This document shows, piece after piece, positions 5,805 through 13,065 of a stretch of 19,097 nucleotides of DNA. The first letter of the stretch is position 1; each line of letters begins with the position of its first letter. The stretch is from Bacteroidota bacterium. GTDB taxonomy: Bacteria; Bacteroidota; Ignavibacteria; Tepidaquicellales; Tepidaquicellaceae. The notes below the pieces were generated by a model. It saw only the letters and a list, made by a program, of their open reading frames with translations. It was not told where the DNA came from and made no database searches. The stretch covers positions 1 through 19,097 of the forward strand of contig JAEYVS010000200.1 of assembly GCA_023429265.1 (NCBI GenBank), in the 5' to 3' direction. A program made the translations under genes and the position numbers.

Positions 5805-7895
5805 ATGGTACAATTACCCGAAGATTTTGAAATGAATAAAGAACAGATGAGTGTCCTGACCAGGGAGATAAGGAAGCATGATAAAACCGTAATGGATGAA
5901 GTCAATGCAGCCGTAAACTGGTATTCACTGCTAAAACCTGTCAATGAAAGTATTCTCAGGATCACAGCAGGAAAAGATCTGGACCCCACAATAATAGTAA
6001 AAAGCCTGGTGCTTCAGGAGATCTACGGTCTCGGTGAGATTCCGTTTGAAGTGGAAGTAGCAGACAGGAAAAGCTTTAAGAAATTTCTTGATCTTTCATA
6101 CGGTGACGTTGTGCCGGGAAATGGGATCCTGGAAAAGTGCAGAGCAGAGCTAATGAGGGAAGACCTGTACGATAAGATGTTCGACAGTTTTTTCAGACAG
6201 CTCCTCGACGCGGATGTCATCCCTGACGGAGATCTATTGATAAAGACTGAGGAAACAGATGAAGAATTGCAGGATTGGATCGAAACCTCTGACAGCGCTG
6301 CTGAAGAAATAGTAGAAGAGCAGCTGCTTTCGGATATGACCGAAGAAGACCTTTCAGAAGGAACTCTTTCAGAGGAAGAAAAAGCCGGAATAGTAATGCA
6401 CGAAAAACCGGAATTTAAAGCAGCTCCTGAACCGCTATCGGTTGATGATATGATAAAGGAGATAGAGGATAGAGTAAAGAAACTTCACGATAAAAAAACT
6501 CCTGAAGAAAAGCAAATGCTTAAAGAAGCGGGGCTTAAATTTAACGGTGATAACGGCGATAAGCACACGGAGAGCCCTGAGCTTGTACAAAAGCTTTCAA
6601 CCATCGATGAGTCACTTCAGAAGATATATAAGAATATTGAAGTGCTGAATGAAAAGCAGGGTATTTCCCCAGGTGAGGTAACACCCGAAGAAACTCAAAA
6701 AGTCGAGAAAGACATCGAAGATAAAGTAGCAGACCTGTATGGTATGCTAAAGGACATAGATGATAAGATCAAAAAGGTAACCGGTGAGCCGGAAGTATTA
6801 GAAATTCAGCCTGAGATCGAACCTGAAATCTCAGATAAGTCTGAAGAAATTTCAGCGAGCGTAGATGATCTCAAAGAGAAGATAGAAGAGAAGCTGCAGG
6901 AATCCGGTGTGATAGAGCTGAAGAAAGAAAACGGTGAAAAGGAAGATCTTTATAAGAAGCTGTTTGATTCTTTTTACAGCCAGCTGGTGGACGCAGATAT
7001 CATAAAAGAAGGTGAATTAAAGAAAGAAATTGAAGAGACAGTCCCGGATCTATCAGTCAGTGGATTGACTCCTGAGCCTGAAGTAAAAGAAGAGATTAAA
7101 ACTGAAGTCAAGACCGAAGTTAAAACATCAGGAGAGCCGGAAGTTAAAGTAGAAGTCAAAGAGAAAAAGAAAAGCAGTGATTATGTCCTTGAGGGCAGAG
7201 TAGAGCAGGAAACAGGTAAGACGATTCCTGTTGTAATGAGGCCCAAGCAGAAGGAGATCAATCTCAGAGATAAGAAAAAGTATCCTATATTTAACGATGC
7301 TAACCTTACTGAAGATTACGAACTTGGATTGAGATTTTACAAGCTTGGATTTAAGACTTCATTCGTAAATCTAAAAACAGATAATAAATACGGTAATTCC
7401 AGGATCGGAACCGGTGAGTATTTCCCGAATTCATTCTGGGCATCCGTAAAACAGAAATCAAGATGGATAGCCGGTATCGTATTCCAGAACTGGAAGATCC
7501 ACGGTTGGAAGGGTTCCTTCAAAACCAAGTATTTCCTTGCAAGAGACAGGAAAACTATCGTTAGTTTCATAGGTACAGCACTATCCTTCATAGTATTCGC
7601 ATACTTTATTGCTTATGCTGTGACGAGAGCACTAGGGTATGACGTGCTCCCAACCATAGTAGAACAGAATACTGTACTTTGGTACCTGATGATGACCAGT
7701 TTATTGTTTATGTTTGTAAGAGTATTTCATAAGTTTGCCTTTACGTATAACTGGTATGGGCTGCGGTACGCCATAATGAGTATACCGAGGACCCTGATAG
7801 ACAACGTTGTAAACTTTTTTGCAATGATAAGAGCGGTAAAGGTATTCAGACAGACGAAGGACAAGGTAGTCTGGGATTCGACTGAGCATTATTAA
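5805..7895 (+). CDS. nfrB: NfrB-like glycosyltransferase C-terminal half, fused to a transposase-derived N-terminal domain
   Basis: 696 aa. Residues 37-145 (DPTIIVKSLVLQEIYGL, RKSFKKFLDLSYGDVVP, MFDSFFRQLLDADVIPDGDLL) resemble the N-terminal domain (DUF772 type) of IS5-family transposases. The first catalytic Asp that should follow is absent. Residues 150-480 are Glu/Lys-rich with coiled-coil-like heptads, a second copy of the EDLYxKxFDSF motif (380-406) and a VKTEVKTEVKT tract. From about residue 493 NfrB resumes: LTEDYELGLRFYKLGFKTSFV, EYFPNSFWASV, the GT2 acceptor motif QKSRW (550-554), NWKIHGW, FLARDRK, then membrane helices at about 586-608 and 624-640. It ends at VVWDSTEHY, exactly where E. 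coli NfrB enters its c-di-GMP-binding MshEN region, which is missing. The ATG at 5805 has no clear Shine-Dalgarno. Function depends on pairing with the upstream half. Confidence 0.8.
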   Translation: MVQLPEDFEMNKEQMSVLTREIRKHDKTVMDEVNAAVNWYSLLKPVNESILRITAGKDLDPTIIVKSLVLQEIYGLGEIPFEVEVADRKSFKKFLDLSYGDVVPGNGILEKCRAELMREDLYDKMFDSFFRQLLDADVIPDGDLLIKTEETDEELQDWIETSDSAAEEIVEEQLLSDMTEEDLSEGTLSEEEKAGIVMHEKPEFKAAPEPLSVDDMIKEIEDRVKKLHDKKTPEEKQMLKEAGLKFNGDNGDKHTESPELVQKLSTIDESLQKIYKNIEVLNEKQGISPGEVTPEETQKVEKDIEDKVADLYGMLKDIDDKIKKVTGEPEVLEIQPEIEPEISDKSEEISASVDDLKEKIEEKLQESGVIELKKENGEKEDLYKKLFDSFYSQLVDADIIKEGELKKEIEETVPDLSVSGLTPEPEVKEEIKTEVKTEVKTSGEPEVKVEVKEKKKSSDYVLEGRVEQETGKTIPVVMRPKQKEINLRDKKKYPIFNDANLTEDYELGLRFYKLGFKTSFVNLKTDNKYGNSRIGTGEYFPNSFWASVKQKSRWIAGIVFQNWKIHGWKGSFKTKYFLARDRKTIVSFIGTALSFIVFAYFIAYAVTRALGYDVLPTIVEQNTVLWYLMMTSLLFMFVRVFHKFAFTYNWYGLRYAIMSIPRTLIDNVVNFFAMIRAVKVFRQTKDKVVWDSTEHY
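6159..6239 (+). repeat. Internal duplicated motif, copy 1 (residues 119-145)
   Basis: This encodes EDLYDKMFDSFFRQLLDADV followed by IPDGDLL, part of the transposase-like domain. It is repeated with many synonymous differences at 6942-7022. Confidence 0.7.
6942..7022 (+). repeat. Internal duplicated motif, copy 2 (residues 380-406)
   Basis: This encodes EDLYKKLFDSFYSQLVDADI followed by IKEGELK, closely similar to residues 119-145. Conservation of the amino acids despite wobble-base divergence suggests the motif has been kept by selection. Confidence 0.7.
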
Positions 7896-7935
7896 AGATC
7901 ATTTTCAGTATTAGTTATATATTTAGTTCTTCTAA

Positions 7936-7956
7936 GGCGGGGTTTAACACTCCGCC
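7936..7956 (+). terminator. Hairpin downstream of nfrB
   Basis: GGCGGGG (7936-7942) pairs with CTCCGCC (7950-7956) over seven base pairs including one G-U, with the loop TTTAACA. It is followed by ACTTTAAAA, so the T-tract is poor. It is placed 41 bases after the stop and before the wecB promoter region. Confidence 0.5.
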
Positions 7957-8035
7957 ACTTTAAAACCGACCTGAAATGCGGGGATGCTATTAGCAGGAAA
8001 AAGATTCACGATAGATAAAGATTTCAAGAAAGAGT

Positions 8036-8052
8036 TTGGCATTTAATTTGTA
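8036..8052 (+). promoter_or_regulatory. Weaker sigma-54-like site upstream of wecB
   Basis: TTGGCATTTAATTTGTA matches the RpoN consensus at 10 of 13 defined positions. GG is at 8038-8039 and the -12 dinucleotide, at exactly the right distance, is GT where GC is expected. It ends 44 bases before the wecB ATG; the strong site upstream of nfrA ends 46 bases before its ATG. Loss of the -12 C would weaken or inactivate it. Confidence 0.4.
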
Positions 8053-8086
8053 AGTTAGTTAGTAGTTTCAAAAAACATTTTAAAAA

Positions 8087-8095
8087 AAGCATACG
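8087..8095 (+). promoter_or_regulatory. Leader element shared with nfrA (AAGCATACG)
   Basis: AAGCATACG sits one base before the wecB ATG; the same nine bases (2746-2754) directly abut the nfrA ATG. Both leaders also carry an A-rich tract before it and TTAGTA further up (2721-2726 and 8059-8064). I did not see the nine-base word before any other start in the window. Neither leader has a clear Shine-Dalgarno, so it may matter for translation or be left from a duplicated promoter. Confidence 0.4.
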
Positions 8096-8096
8096 G

Positions 8097-9230
8097 ATGA
8101 ACATTTCACAAAATGATCACAATAAAAAGATCATACTAATTTTATTCGGCACACGTCCGGAAATCATAAAGCTATTTGTACTCTACAGAATTTTAAAAGA
8201 ATCTCAGGAATTTCTTCCAATCTTAGTAAATACTTCACAGCAAAAAATTTCAGGAGACATCCTCGAGCACATAGGACTTGAACCTGAAGTGGTTCTTGAT
8301 GAAATTCCAAACCGCTCAGCTGACATAAATCAGTTCGTATCACATACACTTGAACAGCTGAACATAGCATTCTCCGAAGGCTCACAGATAAGAAAAGAAA
8401 GAATAGCCGGCATTATGGTACAGGGTGATACTACCTCTGCATATTGCGGGTCTATGTGGGCATTCTTTAATGAAATTCCATTATTCCACATAGAAGCAGG
8501 TTTAAGGTCATTTGACCATAAAAATCCATTCCCGGAAGAATTCATAAGAGAATCCATATCAAGAGGAGCAACATTAAACTTTTGCCCAACTAACATAAGC
8601 TACCAAAACCTTATAAACGAAGGTATCAAGAGCGATAAGTGTATGATAGTAGGAAACACAATAAATGATGCCATTATTACATTACTGAATGAAAACAAGA
8701 TAAAGGATGTCCAACGTGAAGGAAAGTATGTACTCAGCACATTACACCGAAGAGAGAATTGGGATAAAGTTTCTTCATACGCTACAATTTTAAATGACGT
8801 TGTGTCAAAACGAACCGAGCAGGATGTAATACATTTAATGCATCCTAATCCTTTGGTAATGGATAGTTTTCACGAAGGTTTGAACGGAAACCTACCAGAA
8901 AAGCTTATCATCAGAGAGCCAATTCACGATTATTTTGAGATGCTTGGATATGTGAAAAACAGCCACATAATTTTAACAGATTCCGGCGGTTTACAGGAGG
9001 AGTCCTTATTCTTCAATGTGCCGTGCGGGATATTAAGAAAGGTAACCGAAAGACCCGAGGTACTAGACCATAATGCAAAGCTGCTTGAATTTAACAATGA
9101 CGATGTACATAAGTTTCTCGAGAGTTCGGATGTTTATAAAGAGAATAGCAGTGGCGAATATAATTACACTTATGGCACAGGTAATACCAGCCAATTAATC
9201 TATGAAGCAATCAGTAATTTCTATAAATAA
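8097..9230 (+). CDS. wecB: UDP-N-acetylglucosamine 2-epimerase (non-hydrolysing)
   Basis: 377 aa, close to the family's usual 370-380. It converts UDP-GlcNAc to UDP-ManNAc in the cytoplasm. Visible landmarks are FGTRPEIIK (K25), QGDTT (D111), HIEAGLRS (E133), PFPEEFIR (E147), LHRREN (H217), TDSGGLQEE and TERPEVLD. The positions equivalent to E. coli WecB D95, E117, E131 and H213 are all kept, so it should be active. No UDP-ManNAc dehydrogenase (WecC) lies nearby, so the product may be used as UDP-ManNAc itself. In E. coli wecB was also named nfrC because it is needed for phage N4 adsorption, which fits its place after nfrA and nfrB here. The gene has its own leader resembling that of nfrA. 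Confidence 0.93.
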   Translation: MNISQNDHNKKIILILFGTRPEIIKLFVLYRILKESQEFLPILVNTSQQKISGDILEHIGLEPEVVLDEIPNRSADINQFVSHTLEQLNIAFSEGSQIRKERIAGIMVQGDTTSAYCGSMWAFFNEIPLFHIEAGLRSFDHKNPFPEEFIRESISRGATLNFCPTNISYQNLINEGIKSDKCMIVGNTINDAIITLLNENKIKDVQREGKYVLSTLHRRENWDKVSSYATILNDVVSKRTEQDVIHLMHPNPLVMDSFHEGLNGNLPEKLIIREPIHDYFEMLGYVKNSHIILTDSGGLQEESLFFNVPCGILRKVTERPEVLDHNAKLLEFNNDDVHKFLESSDVYKENSSGEYNYTYGTGNTSQLIYEAISNFYK

Positions 9231-9286
9231 TGAAGGTTGAAACCTTAAATAGCATAATTTTGAAATATAAACTTAAACAATATACT

Positions 9287-11269
9287 ATGAAACTTTTATT
9301 TAAAGTTTTCACAATCTGCATAACTCTGGCGCTACTTAGTACCGGAGGGTATGCTCAAAAGAGAGTAATGCCGAAGCCGCCAAAGGTGGACAGGTATGAG
9401 TTTAAATTATTACCTCCTGTGGTAGAAACAGCAAATGTTGACTACACAGTGATAAAAGAAGATTTCACGATCACTTTAAGGGACGGCGTATTAATGGACT
9501 GCTCAAAGTTTTACCCGAGCGAACCAAATATATACCTTCCAAACGGTTATCCGGTAGTAGTAATGGTACACGGATACGGTGATAAGAAAGAAACTCTGGA
9601 GCATTTTGCTTCAGCCCAGGCTCAGTATAACTATGTTGTATATACGTATAGTGTAAGAGGACAGGGAAATTCAGGAGGTTTATCTAATTTAATGAGTACA
9701 TTAGAGGCATACGATCTAATAGAGCTTGTTGATTTTATTAAGAATGACAATGTTGGCGGTGACTCAAGCAGGGTTGCAATAATGGGCGGTTCTCAGGGGG
9801 GAACAGTTCCTTACATTGCTGCTTGCTTAGGAATGCAGGTTAAGGGGATCATATCTGCAGTAACATCACCAAAATTTGCTACAAGCTGGATCGATAACGG
9901 GTCAGTAAAGATGTCCTATCTTTGGACAATCGAATACACACCTGATTCTGCAAGATATAATCCGCTTGTTGACAGAATGTCAGACTGGGTCTATGCATCG
10001 GGGGTAAAATCAGACAAATGGGACAGCCTTGCATATCATATGCCCATTGGACGTGATTTTGATAACATAGTACACCAAAACACAGTGCCGTTATTAATAG
10101 AGAATTCATGGCAGGATTATTTCTTTAATTCAAAACATGGCATCGAATCATTTGGAAATATCGCACCTGAACATATAGTTTATATGGGCGCAGTTATGGG
10201 TCATGGTGGTGATATATCAGAGTCAGAGAATAACTGGCATATGCAGTTCTTTAATGACTGGTTCTTTCATACAATCTGGGATCTTCCAAGCGGATATCCT
10301 AATTACCAAAGATACCAGATAGCTTATACTACACATCCTAAGGTAGGTAACTACTGGAGCTTTGAGCATGGGAGCTCCGCAGTATGGCCGCCTACTGATG
10401 TGGTGAATAAAAAGTTTTATTTCAGAAAAAACAGCAAGCTTTCTTCATCACAGGAAAACAGCAGTACTCAAAAAGTTAATTTCGATAATAATGTCTCGAA
10501 CGGATATTCATTACAATCCGCAATCTGGTCTGAGTTTAAAGGTACTGAATTTAATCAGAAATTTAAGAAAGATAACACATCATTTGTATCTGATCCTCTG
10601 ACACAGCCAACTTACATGGTAGGTACGCCAAAGGTACATTTAAAATACCAGGCCAATGCTAATATCTGTCAGTATAATTTCCATATATATGAAGTAACTT
10701 CAAACGGTCAAGAAAATTTTGTTTCAAGGATCAATTACACTGATAGAAACTATACAACTAACCAGGTCAAGAATCAATTGATTGACGGGTCATCACACGC
10801 ACATAAGTTCCAGGCAGGCAGCAGGATCAAGATAGTAGCAACTAACTTTGACCATGCTCCATCTGATACAGCATTTTTGAACACAAACCCACATGTACTG
10901 CCGGTAATGACAAAAAGTAAAAATCAGATCTACCTGAGAGATTCATACATCGAACTTCCGTTAAAAACTAACGGTACAGGAGATTTTGTGGAGACATTAG
11001 TTCAACCAAAGCTTTACCAGAACTATCCAAACCCATTCAATCCTTCTACACTTATAAAGTTTGAATTACCGGAAGGATTCGCAGGAATGGTATCATTGAA
11101 AATTTACGATATGGTTGGCAGAGAAGTAGCGACATTATTAAACACTCAAATGACAGAAGGTGTACACGAAATGAACTTTAATGCATCAAAATTAGCATCG
11201 GGAGTTTATTTCTCTAAGCTGGTAACGGCAAATAATGTAGAAGTAAAAAGGATGTTATTAATAAAATAA
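9287..11269 (+). CDS. Secreted S15/CocE-like alpha/beta hydrolase with T9SS sorting domain
   Basis: 660 aa from ATG 9287. That start puts a normal signal peptide (MKLLFKVF to GYAQ) at the front. The in-frame ATG at 9230, overlapping the wecB stop, would add 19 polar residues before it. The fold resembles the X-Pro dipeptidyl-peptidase (S15)/CocE group. It shows MVHGYG (oxyanion region), GGSQGG with nucleophile S169, the acid D277 in SWQDYF and H306 in MGHGGD. A beta-rich region around 385-560 corresponds to the non-catalytic jelly-roll of that group. Residues 576-660 form a type A T9SS sorting domain (LYQNYPNPFNPST, SLKIYDMVGREV, LASGVYF, KRMLLIK), so it should be secreted and anchored at the cell surface. 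The substrate, peptide or ester, is not evident. Confidence 0.85.
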   Translation: MKLLFKVFTICITLALLSTGGYAQKRVMPKPPKVDRYEFKLLPPVVETANVDYTVIKEDFTITLRDGVLMDCSKFYPSEPNIYLPNGYPVVVMVHGYGDKKETLEHFASAQAQYNYVVYTYSVRGQGNSGGLSNLMSTLEAYDLIELVDFIKNDNVGGDSSRVAIMGGSQGGTVPYIAACLGMQVKGIISAVTSPKFATSWIDNGSVKMSYLWTIEYTPDSARYNPLVDRMSDWVYASGVKSDKWDSLAYHMPIGRDFDNIVHQNTVPLLIENSWQDYFFNSKHGIESFGNIAPEHIVYMGAVMGHGGDISESENNWHMQFFNDWFFHTIWDLPSGYPNYQRYQIAYTTHPKVGNYWSFEHGSSAVWPPTDVVNKKFYFRKNSKLSSSQENSSTQKVNFDNNVSNGYSLQSAIWSEFKGTEFNQKFKKDNTSFVSDPLTQPTYMVGTPKVHLKYQANANICQYNFHIYEVTSNGQENFVSRINYTDRNYTTNQVKNQLIDGSSHAHKFQAGSRIKIVATNFDHAPSDTAFLNTNPHVLPVMTKSKNQIYLRDSYIELPLKTNGTGDFVETLVQPKLYQNYPNPFNPSTLIKFELPEGFAGMVSLKIYDMVGREVATLLNTQMTEGVHEMNFNASKLASGVYFSKLVTANNVEVKRMLLIK

Positions 11270-11299
11270 GTATGTAGTGAAACCTCATCGTAAGAGAAT

Positions 11300-11335
11300 A
11301 CAAACGGACATTACTGCAAGGTTTTGTCCGTTTGT
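11300..11335. terminator. Bidirectional terminator between convergent hydrolase genes
   Basis: ACAAACGGACA (11300-11310) and TGTCCGTTTGT (11325-11335) are a perfect 11-bp inverted repeat around a 14-base loop. It lies between two converging genes and its last base is part of the minus-strand stop codon. The T-tract is weak on both strands. Confidence 0.65.
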
Positions 11336-12954
11336 TATTTAAAATCTACTAATGGGAGCGTTAGATACGTTGAACTGCTTCCTTCAATCTTAATTTTACC
11401 TGATGATTTTGTTACCACCGGAAGTACGTGTGGGTTTGTCCTTAAAAAGCGATCATCTTTAGTGTTATCCAGATTTGTTATTACTATTCTGATCTTACTA
11501 CCCTGTTGAAAAATATGAGAATGTGATAATCCGTCGAAAGACGCTGTTTTATACTCACCGGGTTTAATTTTCCTGTCGGTATAATTTATTCTTGTAACCA
11601 GTTTGGTTGTATTATCCGGATGGACCTCCCATATCTGGAAATTGTACTGAGCTGAAATTGCATCACATATGTAATTAAGGTTTACCGAGGGAGTCCCGGC
11701 CATCGTAATCTGCTTATTCAAAGGCTCTGTTTCAAAAATCAATTCTATTTTTTTAAATTTCGCCTCAAATTCATTTCCTTTGAATTCGTAATTAGCAGCC
11801 TGAAGAAGAGTAATATCCGATACATCATTATTGAACTGAAGCTCGTTCCCACTGCCTGAGGAAGTGGATAACTTACCATTATCGTGGAAATAGAACTTAA
11901 CATCATTCGATCCGCGAGGAGGCCAGCTGTAAGAATACATTCTGTACCAAGTCCACATTGCCGGAGGTTTGCTCTCATTTATTGGGTAAACGCTTGGAGC
12001 ATATACATATTGAATTGAGTCAAGCACTCCATTTTGAATTCCACCCATCCAGTAATTAAGCCAGTATCCTGTAATGTTCTCCTGGTATTTCATTTCGGGT
12101 TCATAAGGATCCGCACCGTGCGCATCGAATGTTCCGTAGTACATCCTGAAAGGGGATTTAAGAAGGTGACCTGCCTTTATCATTCCTCGGGTATTAAAAA
12201 ATTTATCCTGCCACGCGGTCGAAATCATAATGGGTGTATTGCAGCTGCTGACCCTGTCCATAAAATCTCTCTCCAGAGGTACATAGAATGCAAGACTGTC
12301 CCAATACTGCGGGTCATCAGATAATATCCAGTCCCTCATTCTCTTTACCCTGTTATTGTAACGGACAACGGTGGTATCGTAGCTTAATGTCCATAACAAT
12401 GTCATCTTCGGTGAGTTGTTTTCCATCCAGCTTGTAGCAAACTCCGGGGATGCTACATCAGAGATAATACAGGCAAGATCGAGACCATTGCAGGCCGCCA
12501 TAAAAGGAATTGTACCGCCCTGTGAACCTCCCGTTGCTCCTACCAGGCTTGGATTAACAGGCCTGTCCTTCTTAATGAATCCAACGAGTTCAATAAAATC
12601 TCTCATTTCAAGAGTACTGATCAAGTTTGATAATCCCCCGGATTTTCCCTGTCCTCTCATACTATAAGCTAAAGTATAATAACCATACTCAGCAAGTTGT
12701 TTTGCGTATTCCTGTTCATTTCCTTTATTGCCTCCATACCCGTGACAAAAAACCATAGCCGGCCATCCATTTACCGGGGACATTCCTTCAGGTACAAATT
12801 CAGTACATTCCAGTCTCACACCATCTGCCAAAATGAAATAAAAATCAGTTTGTTTTACTCTAAACTTTACCGAATCTTCCTGTGAAAACCCACACACCGG
12901 AATTAACAATATCAATAAAAGAGCAATTTTTTGTAATATAGAGTATTTCTTCAT
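11335..12954 (-). CDS. Secreted S15/CocE-like alpha/beta hydrolase without sorting domain
   Basis: 539 aa, a clear paralogue of the neighbour at 9287-11269 in inverted orientation. Shared strings include GGLSNL, STLE, GGSQGGT, RINYTDR and NPHVLPV. A signal peptide ends near GFSQ. The triad is intact: S144 in GGSQGG, D250 in AWQDKFF, H279 in DAHGAD, with FCHGYGG forming the oxyanion region. The C-terminal beta-domain ends at YLTLPLVDFK, the point where the paralogue continues into its T9SS domain, so this protein stays periplasmic or leaves by another route. The upstream 111 bases are shared with the divergent ABC-F gene. The physiological substrate is unknown. Confidence 0.85.
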   Translation of the reverse strand: MKKYSILQKIALLLILLIPVCGFSQEDSVKFRVKQTDFYFILADGVRLECTEFVPEGMSPVNGWPAMVFCHGYGGNKGNEQEYAKQLAEYGYYTLAYSMRGQGKSGGLSNLISTLEMRDFIELVGFIKKDRPVNPSLVGATGGSQGGTIPFMAACNGLDLACIISDVASPEFATSWMENNSPKMTLLWTLSYDTTVVRYNNRVKRMRDWILSDDPQYWDSLAFYVPLERDFMDRVSSCNTPIMISTAWQDKFFNTRGMIKAGHLLKSPFRMYYGTFDAHGADPYEPEMKYQENITGYWLNYWMGGIQNGVLDSIQYVYAPSVYPINESKPPAMWTWYRMYSYSWPPRGSNDVKFYFHDNGKLSTSSGSGNELQFNNDVSDITLLQAANYEFKGNEFEAKFKKIELIFETEPLNKQITMAGTPSVNLNYICDAISAQYNFQIWEVHPDNTTKLVTRINYTDRKIKPGEYKTASFDGLSHSHIFQQGSKIRIVITNLDNTKDDRFLRTNPHVLPVVTKSSGKIKIEGSSSTYLTLPLVDFK

Positions 12955-13021
12955 ATTCTATTAAAATCTCAATATATTATCAAAAAATGTAGTCAAATCT
13001 GTATTTAAATAAGATTAAGCT

Positions 13022-13050
13022 TTTTCACTTAATTAATGCTTGTTTATAAT
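13022..13050 (+). promoter_or_regulatory. Possible housekeeping promoter for the ABC-F gene
   Basis: TTTTCA (13022-13027), a 17-base spacer and TATAAT (13045-13050) lie 15 bases before the ATG. The -10 is perfect and the -35 matches four of six positions of the standard sigma-70 consensus. The predicted leader would be very short. AT-rich DNA makes such matches common, and this phylum may use a different consensus. Confidence 0.35.
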
Positions 13051-13065
13051 TATATTACGTACTAA

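Larger units (their letters stand above)
5052..7280 (+). other. About 2.2-kb interruption of the NfrB glycosyltransferase domain
   Basis: Homology to NfrB breaks at about residue 238 of the first ORF and resumes at about residue 493 of the second (YPIFNDANLTEDYELG), one contiguous region in normal NfrB. Between them lie an acidic linker, a membrane helix, SPOR-like segments, TAA-CCA-TAA (5772-5780), a new ATG (5805), an IS5-transposase-like N-terminal domain and a long Glu/Lys-rich region. Both ORFs are in the same frame, so only the two stops separate one 1,184-codon frame. I found no terminal inverted repeats or target duplication at the ends. Boundaries are approximate to about 10 residues. 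Confidence 0.75.

Noticed and set aside
5052..7280. Complete insertion sequence within nfrB
   Set aside because: Only an N-terminal transposase-like domain is present. There is no DDE catalytic core, no terminal inverted repeats and no visible target duplication.
7984..8046. 20-residue frame (MLLAGKRFTIDKDFKKEFGI) upstream of wecB
   Set aside because: It reads protein-like but has no ribosome-binding site, and its end overlaps the sigma-54-like box at 8036-8052. Chance is more likely.
9230..9286. Start of the T9SS hydrolase at the ATG overlapping the wecB stop
   Set aside because: It would place 19 mostly polar residues before a normal signal peptide; ATG 9287 is the better start.
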